Of a stretch of 64,000 bases of DNA, positions 34,901 through 49,900 are shown piece by piece. Within the stretch, counting starts at the first letter, position 1, and each line of letters starts with the position of its first letter. Where the stretch lies: positions 8,688,777-8,752,776 of the forward strand of contig NC_051141.1 of assembly GCF_014839805.1 (NCBI RefSeq), in the 5' to 3' direction. The notes under the pieces are model-generated. The model was not told where the DNA came from, did not search any database, and was given only the letters and a program-made list of their open reading frames with translations. This stretch comes from Manduca sexta. Its lineage: Eukaryota > Arthropoda > Insecta > Lepidoptera > Sphingidae. A program made the translations under genes and the position numbers.

Positions 34901-37900
34901 TAAGGCCATTGCCTTTCATTTATTAATTCATTATGTAAAGTCTAAATTCTTTAATTTTGTTTGCGCACATGATTAAAATAATATGCCTTCATTCTTGTGT
35001 GTACGGCACAGTGGGTCAATTTTTCTGAAAATTAACAGATTTTGACCTTGGCTAAGAATATTGTTTTTTACAAAACATTCATGCAGTACATAAAAAAATG
35101 ATTAACTTTTTGAAATATATTTTGTAATACTTGGCAAAGGTTGGGGACCCAGATAAAAAAAATAGGGTTATTATTTTTTTACACTTTAAATAGTAAATTC
35201 TGAAATATTACGAAAAAAAATAGTTTTTTTTTTTAAATTAAGGTTAAGCCTGCAAATCTTTAGCCAAGTCTGCCTTATCGTATTCAGAAAAATACTAGAA
35301 AAAGATTTTGATAATGTTTAAATTGTTTCAAACCCCTTCCCAAAATGTTTTAATAGCTCTCGATCTACTACATTGTGACAACAAAAATAATATTTTGTAT
35401 AAATATAACACTTTATTTAACCAGTTTATTACGAAATCCTGTGATTAATATGTATTAGTAAATAGGGAATCGTTAATGTACTGTTTGGGGGCAGACCCAT
35501 AAATTTATGATTTATTTCATCCAAAAAGATATTTACAATCACTTTATAAAAAAAAAATCACAAATTAGCATTAATATTTTTTTTCTCAGTATTCAATATA
35601 TCTCCAACTCAAATTTCACCATAACCGTTTCTGTTTCTCTCTTATATTATCCTTATGGGTTGATTTCAAATCATACCGGAATCCATATGAATTACGTAGC
35701 TCTGCAATACATCTGCTGCCTTAGTTTTGTATGATGGTCAATTATTTACATACATAGTAAATTTTATCAGTAGCTGCTGTTTATTTAGTTCAGTGTTTTG
35801 TTATTCTCAAAAAACTGTAGTCTTGTAGTTATAAATATCAATATGGATTATTGTGATTATTTAAAATATAAAAAGACTTCATAAAAATCTTAACTGTTTG
35901 CGAGATAACAGATAGTCTAATTATGTAAATTTGGGGAGCATCAAGAAAAAATTGTTTGAAAGTTCCATCCCGTGTGATGCTAAAATGGTGATGTAAATAA
36001 AAATAAAAATTTGGCATATTCAAAGTTACGATTACGAACATTGCTAAGGCTGCTATTAACAATTAATATAATTATTTTATATTCTATATTAACCCCTCTG
36101 ATATCTTTATCTTATGATGAATGAGCAGGGTATATAATAACTTGATATTTTATTGACATAAATTACAAATACTTGAAATGTAACATATGATTATTACTAG
36201 CTAGATGCTAGCCAGCTAGGTAGAAGTAATATTAAAATAATATGCTGTAAACATCACCTTTTTTATGCAAAATATTCTATATTCAATTCAAATATCCAGG
36301 AAATCTAAAATAATAATTATTGTTCTTGACGTAATAATGTGGCAGTTGTAACTGTGTAGGGTCCAATATACTTTTGCATAGTTATATTTGTTATGAAGGA
36401 ATATTGCGTAAATGATGTGTTGTGAATAGAATAATTTGAAAAATAGGTAATTTTTTTTCATTTATGGGACTGTTATTTTTGGGCTCTGTCCGCGTTATTC
36501 ATTTTTCTGGGACAAATTTTCCGTTATGAAAGTCACGCTTTATATTTTCCCGGGATAGAAAGTAGCCTATGTTGTTTCCTGAGTCTCAAACTGTACCCAT
36601 ACCAAATTTCGTCTAAATCAGTTAGGTAGTTTTTTGTGTTTATTGCGTTGAGACAGGAACACGGTTCGACGGGGGAACTTTATTTTATAACTGTTTAGGA
36701 GGAACAAATTAAAATGCAATCCTTCTGAACTTTAAGGAACATACTTAGGTGGGGATGGATATGTGCGATTTTACTATAAATGGCAAAGGTAATTTATCGT
36801 ATTAAAATATGATCATATTATGTAACTAAAAATACTTAGTTCATAAAGACGTTTATGAAACTGCCAAGTAGCCATTTGTCCTATAATACTTTTGTATAAC
36901 GAAACATAACTCGCAATTTAGTAAAAAAATATGAATGTAGGATATCATGTTACATTTGAGAATTTTTATGCTAACTTAATGAAATTTTACCAATTCAGAC
37001 ATAATTTATTTGTTGGGTGTTTTACTTTGTACATTTTAAAAAAATCTATTTCTGTTGCATTCTTCAGACTTCATATAAGTGATTATATTTTTATGTTTTA
37101 GGTATAAAAGGATTCTAATAGTAGGAACATGCTGGCGTTCTCATATGAAGACCATAAATTACATGATATTAATAATATAACTCTGTCTATCGTTATATCG
37201 CAAAAAAATGGTATAGTTAGATGGGATCTTGGACAAAAATAAAATTTGAAGATAAAATACTTGATAAAATTTACCTCATAACAATGGATACAAAAAAATA
37301 TATTTTATTTATGCAACAGTAGTAATGATAACTCTTACTACCGATTATAAGTTAGCGATTTAATATAATAATAATAAAGCTTTATTTAATTCCATACAAC
37401 ATACGATAAATTCTGATTATTAAATAAATAGCTAGCGATTTAGTATACAAATAAATCGAATAGAAATAGTTATTTTTAATGGAAATGTTATGTTTACAGC
37501 CTTAAAATACTTTTGAATGGATAGAAATATGTAAAATAATAAGTACTGCTGGTTACTTCGTCAAAATATTATTAAATGCGGTTCCATTAATACCCTAAAC
37601 GTGTTTTTAATCGATAAAAAATATAATAATTATAATCGAGATTACTCATCTATTTTTAACATGTTCCAAGCCCAGACACGCTACTTTGATAGTGGTCACA
37701 AGATTCTTATAGAAAAAAATATATATATTTCTGAAATATGTTTAATCTTTACTTTGGTTGTTTAATTTTATTGAGAATATCGATATTGTTTAGTTAATTT
37801 AATAATAAAAATGCTACTAAAGTTGTTGATTCTGTTCATTTAAATATTTCAAACTAGTCAAGTAAGATAGTAAATAAATAAGTTTCTACACAATCTTTGT

Positions 37901-40900
37901 ACTTCATGATAGAAGCAAATTAATTTACTATCTTTAGTTTCTGAAAAGAAAGACCCAATTTTAAAATTGTTTCGAAATAAAAAAAATGGAAATGGAATTG
38001 ATATTATAAACAAAGGTTTTAATCCTAGTTTTTTAATGACCATAAAAAATGATATCCCGTCATCCATTACTTATGTGACACACCACATTATAATAGTAAT
38101 ATTTATTTGTCCGAATAAAAAGTACGTAGTTATCATTAACCACCGTTAATGATAACGTGACGCTCGCACAAGGCATCGTAGATATCAGTGTTAATTTCAC
38201 ATTAACACTGATAGTTATGGTTGGATATTTTTCTTCTCTAATACTTTTCTTAAAAAAACTTTATAGTTTTTTTTTAAGAAAATCTTAATCGATACAATAG
38301 TTGTTGCATTTATTTTTGCGTTTTGTATATTTAACAAAAATATCATCAAATATCTGAGGAAGTATAAAATTAGCTAGTACTAAGTAAGTAACTAATTATC
38401 CGTTTTAAAGTAGCCATAATTATCATTTTCTAATACCTACTTGTTCATTCATATGGGAGAAGATTCAAGAGTCATCATACTTCTACTTCTCTAGATTTTT
38501 ATGTTATGTTTTACATCATATAAAACAAAATTCTTTTAGACTGAGACTCAGACAATAGTGAATTGTGCCCTTTACTAAATAATAACCTCAGATTTAAAAA
38601 AATGAAAAAAACATTGAAATCATTGTACCAAAATAGAGTTTCAGCTCCCAATGAAACTAGTTGCGGGAGGACACTAGCTTTACTTGTATTATTATGCAAT
38701 AAAATTTCAGTACTTATTTGTAACATTCTTCACAAAGATAAACAATATTGATATTTGAATGGTTATTGTTAAAAGTAAACCCCTTATTCATAGACGTATT
38801 TTATTTAAGGACGGAGAAAAGCTCTGATAATAAGTGCCTTTGGGCACTGAGAAACAGACATAGGGCTGTTGTGATTGACTAATATTGAGATACAACAATA
38901 TTAGCCAATCACAACGGTCCTATGTCTACGCACTGCGAAGGCTGCCATGCCGTCAGCACCGAGAAACTGATTTGTTATCAGAGCATTGCTCCGTCCTTAG
39001 ACAAAAAAATCTTATGATATGAATACGGGCGTTAGAATATGTTTTTATCTATTAAATTTATTTTTGACTTCCTATTTAATTTCAATAGGAAAATAACTTG
39101 AATTACGTTGCTTTCCTTGGTCAATGAGTATGGTGTTGAAATTATTGAATTTTATGTAATTGTTCAATCCTAAGTGAGTGGGGGTTGTACCGGCTGGGGA
39201 GGGCAGCTGCAAATTGATTTTCTATGGCTTTTGTTGCACCAAATTTACAATTATTACGATTATTATTTATAAGTTTTTTGCGGCACACGACCTGGAGTAC
39301 CTGATAATGCCAGCGCGTCTGGCCGGCGGCATTATACGCTAGGCGTGTTATAAAGATACTATAAGGTGAACGTATACGCGTGTTAAATCGTCACTATAGT
39401 AGTATAGCAACAAAACATATTGTGTTTTGTACCGTTTGGTAATTGGCCATATTCAAAAGTTGAAAAGGCTCGGCATTTATTGCTCATTGAAGCTTTGGCC
39501 TCAATCTGCCGTAGATGCCTAGCAAGACACATATTGCTGTCCATGATCCATCCCGGATTTGTCTTAATTTTCCACGCTGGCCCACGTAGATTGCACACTT
39601 TATCAATCATGTTGCACCAATGATTGGGCTTAGTGTAACATCCGGTCTTCTGGGTACCGTCAATCCCATTTGAGGATTTTTTATGCCTGGTTTATTGGAG
39701 TCTATATCCTACGTACATATCAAACCTTTTCCCGTTTTCAGGGTTAGGCGGAGGTGTAACACCTCAGCGAGATAGTCGTGACGCGTGCACAATGCAACTA
39801 CACCATTGTTACGTACGCTACACCACATTTCTTGTTAAAACAACAAAACCATTCATAAAAAATGAAGCTGCTTTCAAAAACAACTAAATACCAAAAACAT
39901 ATTAAACATTATTGGTTGCCAATTTTGGTGCCATTGCCTCATTTAAATAGTTAGCTAACATGAGGATAATATATTATTTTGTATACGAAAAGAATGTATT
40001 TATTTCAATTTGGGACCGCCACCAAAATTGGTGACCACCACCACCACCAAACAACTAAACAGTTTCATATAAAATAAAAAAAATCTTTGGTTTTAGTAGT
40101 CTTTGAAGGCGTTTCAAGTTTTTGTTAGAAAGTTTGAAATATCGTTTTTTTCATAACGCTTATGCATTTCGTCTATAATTAAAAGGTAAAGTACGAATTT
40201 TCGAATCTTCAATACGAGGATGTCACGAGACGAATGTTTTTTACGACACTGTCTAATTTTAGCCACAGTATGTAATAGTTTAGAATTTACATATTGTTTA
40301 TTGTTAATTATGTTAAAGGATGCTTCTTTTCAGCATATTTGCAATAAAAAAAATAAGTGTAATTTTTATACCAATATAAGGTAAACATAATAAGACGAAA
40401 AGTAAGTTCATCTGTGTCTTATTTGTTGCCTAATTCGAAATTTAGTCATGCAGCGACAACAGGGTAAACTATACCGTACGTACTATTTATTTTATAGTAC
40501 GTACTTATGGCGGTACATCAATAGTATTTAGCCAACATTAAGCTAAAGGTCTGTTTCAAAGTTTCAAGTAAATTTTATTTGTCAGTTATTGTAACTGATA
40601 GTGTGGATTTTATTACCATTTAGTTGGAAGCAAACATTACAGGTGATTTGTATTTGATTGGCTCAAACATTTATGCGACAGTATACAGTGCTCTGAAATT
40701 GTATAAGAGGCCTTCACTATTGGAAATTTAGATATTTCTCTCATACATTATTTTATGTATTTTTTGTCCCTGATATGTCAATATCATCCATATTAATAAT
40801 AGGTTGATTGCAACTCACTTAACTATAAGTAATGTTTTTAGACGCACTGCGCATGTGCGTCGGTATTCGCGGTTCACTAGGAGTGTGTTAATATTTTTCT

Positions 40901-43900
40901 ACCCTGATGCAGATGCACGCGCTTCGCGTGTATTAACGGTGCAACATCAATACAGTGTTTAGCTGACTCAAGTTTTTATACCGCAGAGGTAGTTTTTTCT
41001 AACGTGTTATTTAAAAATGCCAAATAGCGTGCGATGAAAAACCCTCGACTTCAAATAGCCCCCGTGATTCCATCTCGACGCGGAATATTAATATTCTAAA
41101 TCAGATGTTAAGCAACGAAGAACTTCATATTTTTTTCATTCTCACGAGTATAGGGCCCACAGATATAGACATTTAGACGAATCGATATCGCAAACCGTCC
41201 AGTCTAGCGTACCGCAAATAGCACCAACCTTGCCCTAATTCTAATTAATTTGTGTTCATCCACCAGCCCAAGATCAAGTCATTTCGATGGATCCAAAGCC
41301 CAAGGTAATTACACAGGTTATAGCAGCCACACACAGCCCAATTACACAGGTGTTTCTTGCAACTGAGTGGCCGACACTGCGCCCTTTGAGCACCTCACGT
41401 TACTGACATCACCGGATCGCCCGCGGTAGCAATCGTGTTTGCTTACGAGTAAGACGCGTTTCCACATCGCGAGGCAGCCCGCTGAGTCAATGACAATATC
41501 GACCTTAGAAATGCTAAATGCAGTAACGACCATTTATTGTAAAAAAATCAATGTACTAAGCTGAATCAACGTATTTTTTTATGACCCATAAATTAATTGT
41601 GTTGTTCGTTAGTCTTGCTAAAACTAAAAAAACTGCTTGACCGATTGAAATTTTGTTTTTGTTTTGTGCGCTATAATTCGGAAGGCGTTTATAAAATCCA
41701 AATGAACATCTAAAAACTCAAAAAAATCTAAACTACTGCGTTTACCCCTAAGAAACATTTTCACAAACAATAATTGCATTTGTATAATAAGATATTGGTA
41801 GGCTTAGGTATAACCAGAATTTTTGTCGTGGTTCGAGTAATTAATTTGAGGATTTCAAATTGATAGATTTTAATGTGAAGATAATTCCGTGAAGTTTTAT
41901 TGAGTTCCCTACAATACCATGGAGAAAGCTAAAGTGTATCAACTTGCGATGAGCTACGGCATGTGCAAACCGCACTTGACGTATTCGTTCAAATATTTGC
42001 GTCTTTTGGGCAATGCCCTATCCACTTGTGTTCTTTATGTACACAGTTGATGTTGCATTGGGCAAACAACGCAAATATTCGATCAAATACGCCAAATATA
42101 GTGCTAGCATTAAGAACAAAATCGCTGTAACTAACAAAACCTAAAAAGATTAACTTATCGCAATTAATTACTACGAAATTTTAATAGTTTATTTTTTAAA
42201 TCATACTCATCTTTAAAAACCTACTTTAGTGAATGAGTGATCATTTGATAATATTCTTTCATAATAATTTACCAAAAAGGCAAAAATCCGTATTTGCTGT
42301 CCACGTCTCCACGTGTATCTAATATTTAAATGAATTCAGACGCCAAAACACTACAATTTTTTTGTCATTGTGCGTATATTCCACTGTATAACATACTCGA
42401 TTGAATCTAATGCCCTTCCATCCTTATTTACTTACTTTAAAATTTAAAAATCAACTTATATTGTAGCTAACTTCGTATTAAATTACATCAAATTATTGCA
42501 ATAGTTATTTATTCGTGAAAGCGTAACAGACGGGCAGATCTTTTCAATATTTTAGGATAACAAGCGCATGGGCGTGCATTGTGCAATCATGGTGATCTTT
42601 ATAAATAAAATAAATAGATTGCCGTTGCTATTTATTATTCGTAAAGAGATGTGTAGTATATACCAACTTCTCATATTATAGTCATTTGTTGTATAAAAAA
42701 AAAATAAAGCTACACAGCTTTATTTACAAACTATATAATTGAATTTATTGATCATTGCTCATGCTTTAATTTCTTGAATCTAACAAATATAAACGCATCC
42801 CTCATGACTATTTTATTGTAACTCACTTAATAATTACATATATGATCGGGTATATTTCGGTTCGAGTTCGGTTGAGAAGGGACTAAATTTCTTTGCAAAT
42901 ATTGGCTGTCGTTAAGATATAAAGACTTATACTAAGTTATGTTATGCGAAAATCAATTCAGTCGTGAATTAGTCTCAAAACGTTTGTTGCAGTATATGTA
43001 ACGTTTTGTACTTTGAATTTTAATATATAATTTTTTTTTTTTTGATTAATGATAGTTTCTTCTGGTTATGTAAAAAATCTCATTTGACCATAATATTATT
43101 TAGACAAAACATAACATAGAATTTACGTAAATGTGCATTTCGACAATTGGCAACTTGAAGATTATAATGCGCGGGCACTTATATGGTTGTAAATGCAACC
43201 AAAACAGAAATTAAATAGTTCATTAATTAATACCCGAGTTTTCCGATACCCGCCAGATGAGCACTTTATAATATATCAGTTATTTAAAATGAACCAAGTC
43301 CGATTTAATCTCAACTTAAATAAGTTGTCCGCGGTGGACGATTTTTATGTAGGTAGTACATTACATTCTTGACAGTTAGTAGTACGCAGTCGCAGATTCG
43401 TCCGGTGCGCTGTTAACTTGGCAGAACTGAGAAAAATCAATGATGTATTAGGGATGCGTTCCTTTGTGTTATTTTTTAATCTAGCAACTCTGTTGTTTCA
43501 AAAGTGAGTGTTTGATATATTTTTATTTTAGAGTATAATTTGTACATTAAATTTGTTTTTCGATTGGTTTGTATAGTATTCAAATAATTATTTTCTTTTG
43601 CCGTAGTTATTTGGACCGAGGGTGAGTGCGGCTCTCTGGGAACGCCCCAAATTGAAACGCTAAACTAAAACATACATTTGTCTCTTTCTCGCATTCTATC
43701 CCCATACACGTATATATTGAAATATATTCACTGAAGCTATTTCTTGTCTGTCGATGTCCAGCAGTGATTACAGTTGCGTTTGTTATTAAAAATATTGTAA
43801 TAAGTAAAAAGATATCTTACACGGCTAGGACCTGGCGATAACGCGGGCACCGGCGTGAAAGTGTCGAGGTGGCATTATTCGAGTGCGAATGTAGTGTGAT

Positions 43901-46900
43901 ATAGCATGTAGCGCGCCGTTTCCTTATCGATTTTCTCTATGCTGCATTAAATTACTATTTAAATTGTGAAGGTGGACTGCAAATATTTTCGGAACATGTG
44001 TGTTTTTTAATATCAGCAATATAACCTCGATTATTGTGGTATAGTGTTCAAATGTTAATAGTGCTCAAAGCTGACATATATTTACACATTATATTACATG
44101 TAACAAGGACTAAACCAGATTGCACGAGAGTCAAATAAATTTCATATATAACTAACTAACTACCTATATTATGGTATTATCATTTTAGAAGAGCTGCCCT
44201 ATGTCGATGATATTGTCTCCATTATTTTGGGAATGGTTTAACATTTGGCTGATTCAATTTTTAAAAGACCTGTATCATGAAATTAAAATGGTGGCATTAA
44301 GAGGAAACAACAATTCAAATAATTTGTCGCATGCATGCATCAGTCATGGAAATCAATCGCAGCAAAGGGCAATGGATGTGGCGCAAAGTTTACAAACATC
44401 TTTAAATATGCCTCAATCGTCACCGCATATCAACGTAAATCAGATAAATTTACAGTCGTTAAATAATGTGTCGCTACAGTTCATACCACAGCAAACGAAC
44501 GCTAGTTCTCTAAAACATGAACCTTCTTCTTCGCGGTATACTAACTCCAATTGCGTAGTGCCGGCGCATCATTACAGGCTGCTGACACAATCTAGTAAGT
44601 GCATTTCTATGTAAATAATAGCATTTGTACCTTTATTTATTATTATTTTTGTTTTATTGTTTTATACTTCCAATCCTAATACCTTATTTTGATATTGCGT
44701 CTTAAACCAGTTGCTGAAGCTTGGGTGTTTTTGCAAGTACCTACTCGCATAATTATGTTGCTATCCATTTATAATGTGCACACATTTCCTTAGCGCTTTG
44801 CAGTTATCCACGGGCATCAACACCACACCGTGAGTGTTCGTTATCATGGACGTCAATATGAAGAAAAGGAAGAATATCTCGTTTCCTATATACATATAAT
44901 AATAATATTTATAAATAATTACAGGACCAGTGGAATGTTACCACCCCTCAGGCGCTTCGGGAACCACATACTTGCCGAGCACGTCCGGCGGCTCGCAGAG
45001 CTCGGCACAGACGTCGCTGAGAGTCCAACCAACGCCACAACCCTCGGCCCCACCGGCACCCCAGCAAGATATGTCGAAAAACACAATGGTTTGTGTGCTC
45101 TATATCATTTTATTACATAATGATTACCATAAAAGTGATGGGTCTGAAAACTTTCAAGGCAACTGCCTTAAGTGGGTCAAATCTCATCATTGTACTTACC
45201 TGAATTAAACTCTCATATAATTCAGGCTGCCGGAGCAGTAAGCATCACTGCCGTTGTGCACCGGTTTGAAGTACATTGTAGCTAGTCTAATTACTGCGTA
45301 CTATGAGACTAAATATTTAATGCCTCAGCATGACAAGTGTCATGGAGTGCCACGCTGCATTAAGTAATTCAAAGATTTGAGTGATAAATTTATTTATTAT
45401 CATCGAAAGACCATCCTTACGTCATTCCACTGTTTAGTATATAAATTTTTAATGCTGCACTACCAGTTAAAATTTTGAGATTTCCGTAATAAAAGCAGAG
45501 AAAACACATTATTAAAAAGAACTTAAATCATAACTTTATTGACCATCGAATTTTCAGTAAAGTAAATTTTCCATATATTTTTAACTATTTTCTTTTAATA
45601 ATCTAAAAATACCCGATAAGTAACCCGGTAGCTTAATGGTAAGCGATATGACCGTCCATAAACAGTAGCTGCGCCATTCTGAACATTGAATAATAAAGCA
45701 CTGCGTGGTATTTGTTCAACTGCACTCGAAATATCAAACTCGACAAATTTAAAAGTTTCCGGTTATCTACACGAGGCAACATTGCGCGGACGCGTCGTTT
45801 TCAAATTAAGAAATAGTAACACAATTATAATAGGAAAGGAATTTTGTATGTGCTTAGTATTATACATATTATAAATACTTTCCGTACGTTCGCGATCGCC
45901 TAATTAAAACTTGGCTAGAAATAGATTACTGTGTATCGCAATTTCTTACCGGCCATGGTAATTTTAAGGGTAAACTGTTCTCATTTAGGCTGGTTGATTC
46001 TCCTGCGTGCCCATGCTCTACACCTGGTTACGAGGTTGAACAATCTGCTCATCACGTACTTTGGGAGTGTGGTCTCTGGCATGAAGAGCGCAACATCATG
46101 TTAAACAGTATGCAAATAACATCTGGGGTTGTATACTACATGGACCTTGTTAAGACTAGACGGAATTTCCGTGCTTTCCGGCGTTTTTGCCATGCCTATT
46201 GTAATCAAATCTAACAGCTCATGTGATAGGACCCTTTCATTTAATTTTATCCGTGGTGCTTTATAACTAGCTTATCTAGTTGTAAACGTCCCTATCCTTG
46301 AGGTTAAATCGCCTCCTTACATCATGATTTTGTCACCCGCATTGCTCTGGAGGGAAGTGGACAATTAATATTTCCAACTCCTCCCTATCTTTCTATTTGA
46401 TTAATTTCGTTGCGGGATAATGACATATTAGTTTTCCCTGAGACTCGCCGAGCTTCACTGCTCGTGTCATAAAATGCGTGCCACTGCTGATCCTGGCTTA
46501 CAGGAGTTGTAGTGGGGGGTGTGAGGGCGGGAAAGTCTCATGTGCTTAGTATTGTACATATATGATATCCCAAAAATCCATTTCCTATCGTTTGAATCTT
46601 CCCTCGCTAGAAAGAGTCACTGTGTAGAATACAATAACATATTTCTCTATAATAGTATACTTTTATACAGCGTTTTTTTAAAGAGGGCTCCTAGCCATTG
46701 CGGTTGCTTGGGTGACAGATGACTATCGTTAGGGATTATATTGCGAGTCTTAGAAATAATCGTAAAGAACGAGGCACTGACGATTCATTGAGTCTTCAGC
46801 AATCTCACGAAGCGTACATAATGCAACAGCAAAATTGCGATTTCACGCCCAGTTTTCATCGTAGTGTAAAGAGAACTTAAAACAATTTTTCTCTAAATCT

Positions 46901-49900
46901 TTTACACATATTTCGCAACGTGACACATTTATACCTTCTTAAAGTCAAAATCTAAGCTTGTCTTCAGCTTATCCTCAAATATTATAATCTCCATATTATT
47001 TTGTTAGCAACATTCATAATATATGTATAGCGTCTATTTTCGGTAAGACTAAATACACTAGGTCAAAAGCAATCGATTTTGTCTTGTGGAGACTAATCCA
47101 AAACTCAATAGTTGTCAAGCAATTTAAGATTGATTGAATGTTAAAAAAATCACTTATCAGGCCAAATAACATTTAATAATACAAAAACTTATTTAGGACT
47201 TGTTTTTAAGCCTATAATGTTAAATACTAGGAAAACTCCTAGTATTTAACATTATAGGCTTCCATAATATAGTAAAGGGTTTAAAAGCAATAATGTTTGA
47301 TGTTATAGCCGTAAATCTATCAATTTCCGTAATTTTGTCAACTCTTTTTCGACAAAACCTCTTATTTATTCTATAAAAAGTTTTTTTTTTTCACAAGCAT
47401 AAAACGCGTTATCACTAACATCACTTAGCGGGTGAGTGGAACGATCATGTTGATTTTTCCGGTCTTCGGTCCAATGTCAACACTTTGGAGTATAGTATCA
47501 AATCAAGCGTGCATTGGTCCGAGTCCATAACCCCTTGCATACCCCACGCCGGCATACCAACGAAAACCCTTTGTGGCCTTTGGTGCATACAGGACGGCCC
47601 TGGAGAATCTTGTTGCACTAAGATAGCTGCTTAGAACTGTCCTTGCGCGATAACGCATTGCGGCACCTCACTTATTGAGAGGACTAAGATGCCTCCACAC
47701 GCCGAAAGACACCGTTCAGTCCCGGATCTTGAATTTTTAGGAGGCGGAGCAAAATCTGGATAATGCCGCCCCCGACCACTTATATTTTTAACTTTGGCAT
47801 CATCATCATCATCATTTCGCGCCCCGCGGGAAATAATTATTTATGTGTGTAATGTTCTGGATGTCTTAGTAGTCAAAGTTGCGTTAAATATAAGTTGTGT
47901 AATCGTCTGCCAAGTTTGGATTTGCCGCCCTATGAATTCGCCACCCGAGGCATGGGCCCCGGCTTGCCCCCCCATAGATCTGGGGCTGACACCGTTTACG
48001 TATACGACATCGCGTATACCGACTACCCGCATTGTTGTCCACCTCAGAGTCGCTGAAGTCTCGTAAGTTCCAATAAGTCGCCTTTTACGATAGGTAGGGG
48101 ATGTCGTCAAAGAATTCTGTAGATGCCCCCGAACCACAGGCATCTGGCGCCTCCCACGTCTCTTCTGGCTGCGGAAGGGATCGTTCTGATCACGATCCCG
48201 CTCGGCACTCTTCTTCTGCGAAATGATACACTCGCAGAAAGAGGCCATCGCTCGCCTCGACCTCCACCTGCCGACCATGGCGGAAACCAGAGCCGGTAGC
48301 GAGAGGACTCCTCCGAATCGCAATTAACCTTCTGAAAATGAAAAAAATAATTATAATTGTTTGAGTACTGCCCTGGTACAATGTTTTGTAAGCATACATT
48401 TGTTCTTTAGTTGCATTATAATATTTTGAGATATAGTCATTATAAAATTTGGACTCGTCCTTACAAAAACTGTGTGCGAAACTTTTTTGATACAATTTGG
48501 TATATGGGTGGATATAGAGGATTGAAAGCTTTCGTTTACGGTACCTCCCGCTTACATGTAAGTACACAAAATAAACTGATATTATGTACAACTAACTGGC
48601 TTTTGCCCGCGGCAATCAAGTTTTCCGCTATAAAAGTCACGCTATATATTTTCCCAGTATAGAAAGTAGCTTGTGTTCTTCCCAAGATATGAAATATCTC
48701 CATACCAAATTTCATCTAAATCCGTTGGGTAGTTTTTCAGTTTCACGCGTTCAGACAGGCAGACAGATGCGGCGGGGAATTTGTTTTATAACATATATTT
48801 TTAGAATTTTTAAGAGTAATAATTCCGTTATACATATTTGTTTCGTAACTTTAACCATTTACGCAGCACACACAACGGAAACTGCCAAAAGTAATATTTT
48901 TTCCCATATTTGCAACATTTTCATTACTGCCCTGCTCTTATTGGTCATAGCATGATGATATATAACCTATAGCCTTTTCTCGACAAGTGGGATATCCAAC
49001 ACTAAAAAATATTCAAGTCGAACTGGTTGAACCTGAGATTAGCGCGTTCAAACAAACAAACAAACTCTTCAGCTTTATATACATTAATGCAGCTTACCAA
49101 ATAACATGTTATCATTAAAGTATATCCTAGAATTGCTAAAAGTTCATCACACAAGAACACGGGCTCATAATTCGTACAAGGTTTATGATAAATACGGAAA
49201 TTGTATTAGAAAATGAATTTTATACATCGAATAATGCCTAAATATGCCCTTAAGATTCTTACAAAACATCGAAATAGCAGAAAGTTAGGTATATAAAGAA
49301 GTTTTTGAAGTATTTTCAGTTTTAGTAACTAAGCGTTTTCTAAAATACAAGTTGTTTTAGTTTTTGGCCAACACTTGGATAAAATTGATACATTTGTAGT
49401 ATCAAACTTTTCGTGGCTTTTAAACATGTTTTTATTTATTATGGAAGTCTAGAATGGTAAATACTAAAAAAACACCAAAAAAAAAAACAATCCCATTCAG
49501 CTATGTTGGATTTTTTTTTTTCTGCAAAGTACTTTATCTTGAAATTCAATAAACCTTAAATTGCTCAGAAACTATTGGGTTCCGGTAAAAGCTTCACTTG
49601 ACGAAACCGATTCCTTTTCTCCTAATCTATCTGGGCGTCTATTCGCGAAATCGATATTCGATATATCGTGACATTTGTCGTGTCGAAGTCTACTCTCAGT
49701 AACAATACTCGTTTTTAGTATCGTAACGATCATTCACCGAACGATAGATATTCGACATTATCGAATTGAAATCTACTCTTAATGGTAACTATCAGTGACG
49801 AAGATTCGCATTTCACATCGTCGTATATGTCATATTTACGATAATCACGACGAGACCTCTTATGCCGTCGTCGGCATTATCGTAGCGTATTGTATTTAAG

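Noticed and set aside
47841..48323. 160-codon minus-strand frame
   Set aside because: Open because of high GC content in a retrotransposon relic. Residues match no known domain and no start or splice context is seen.
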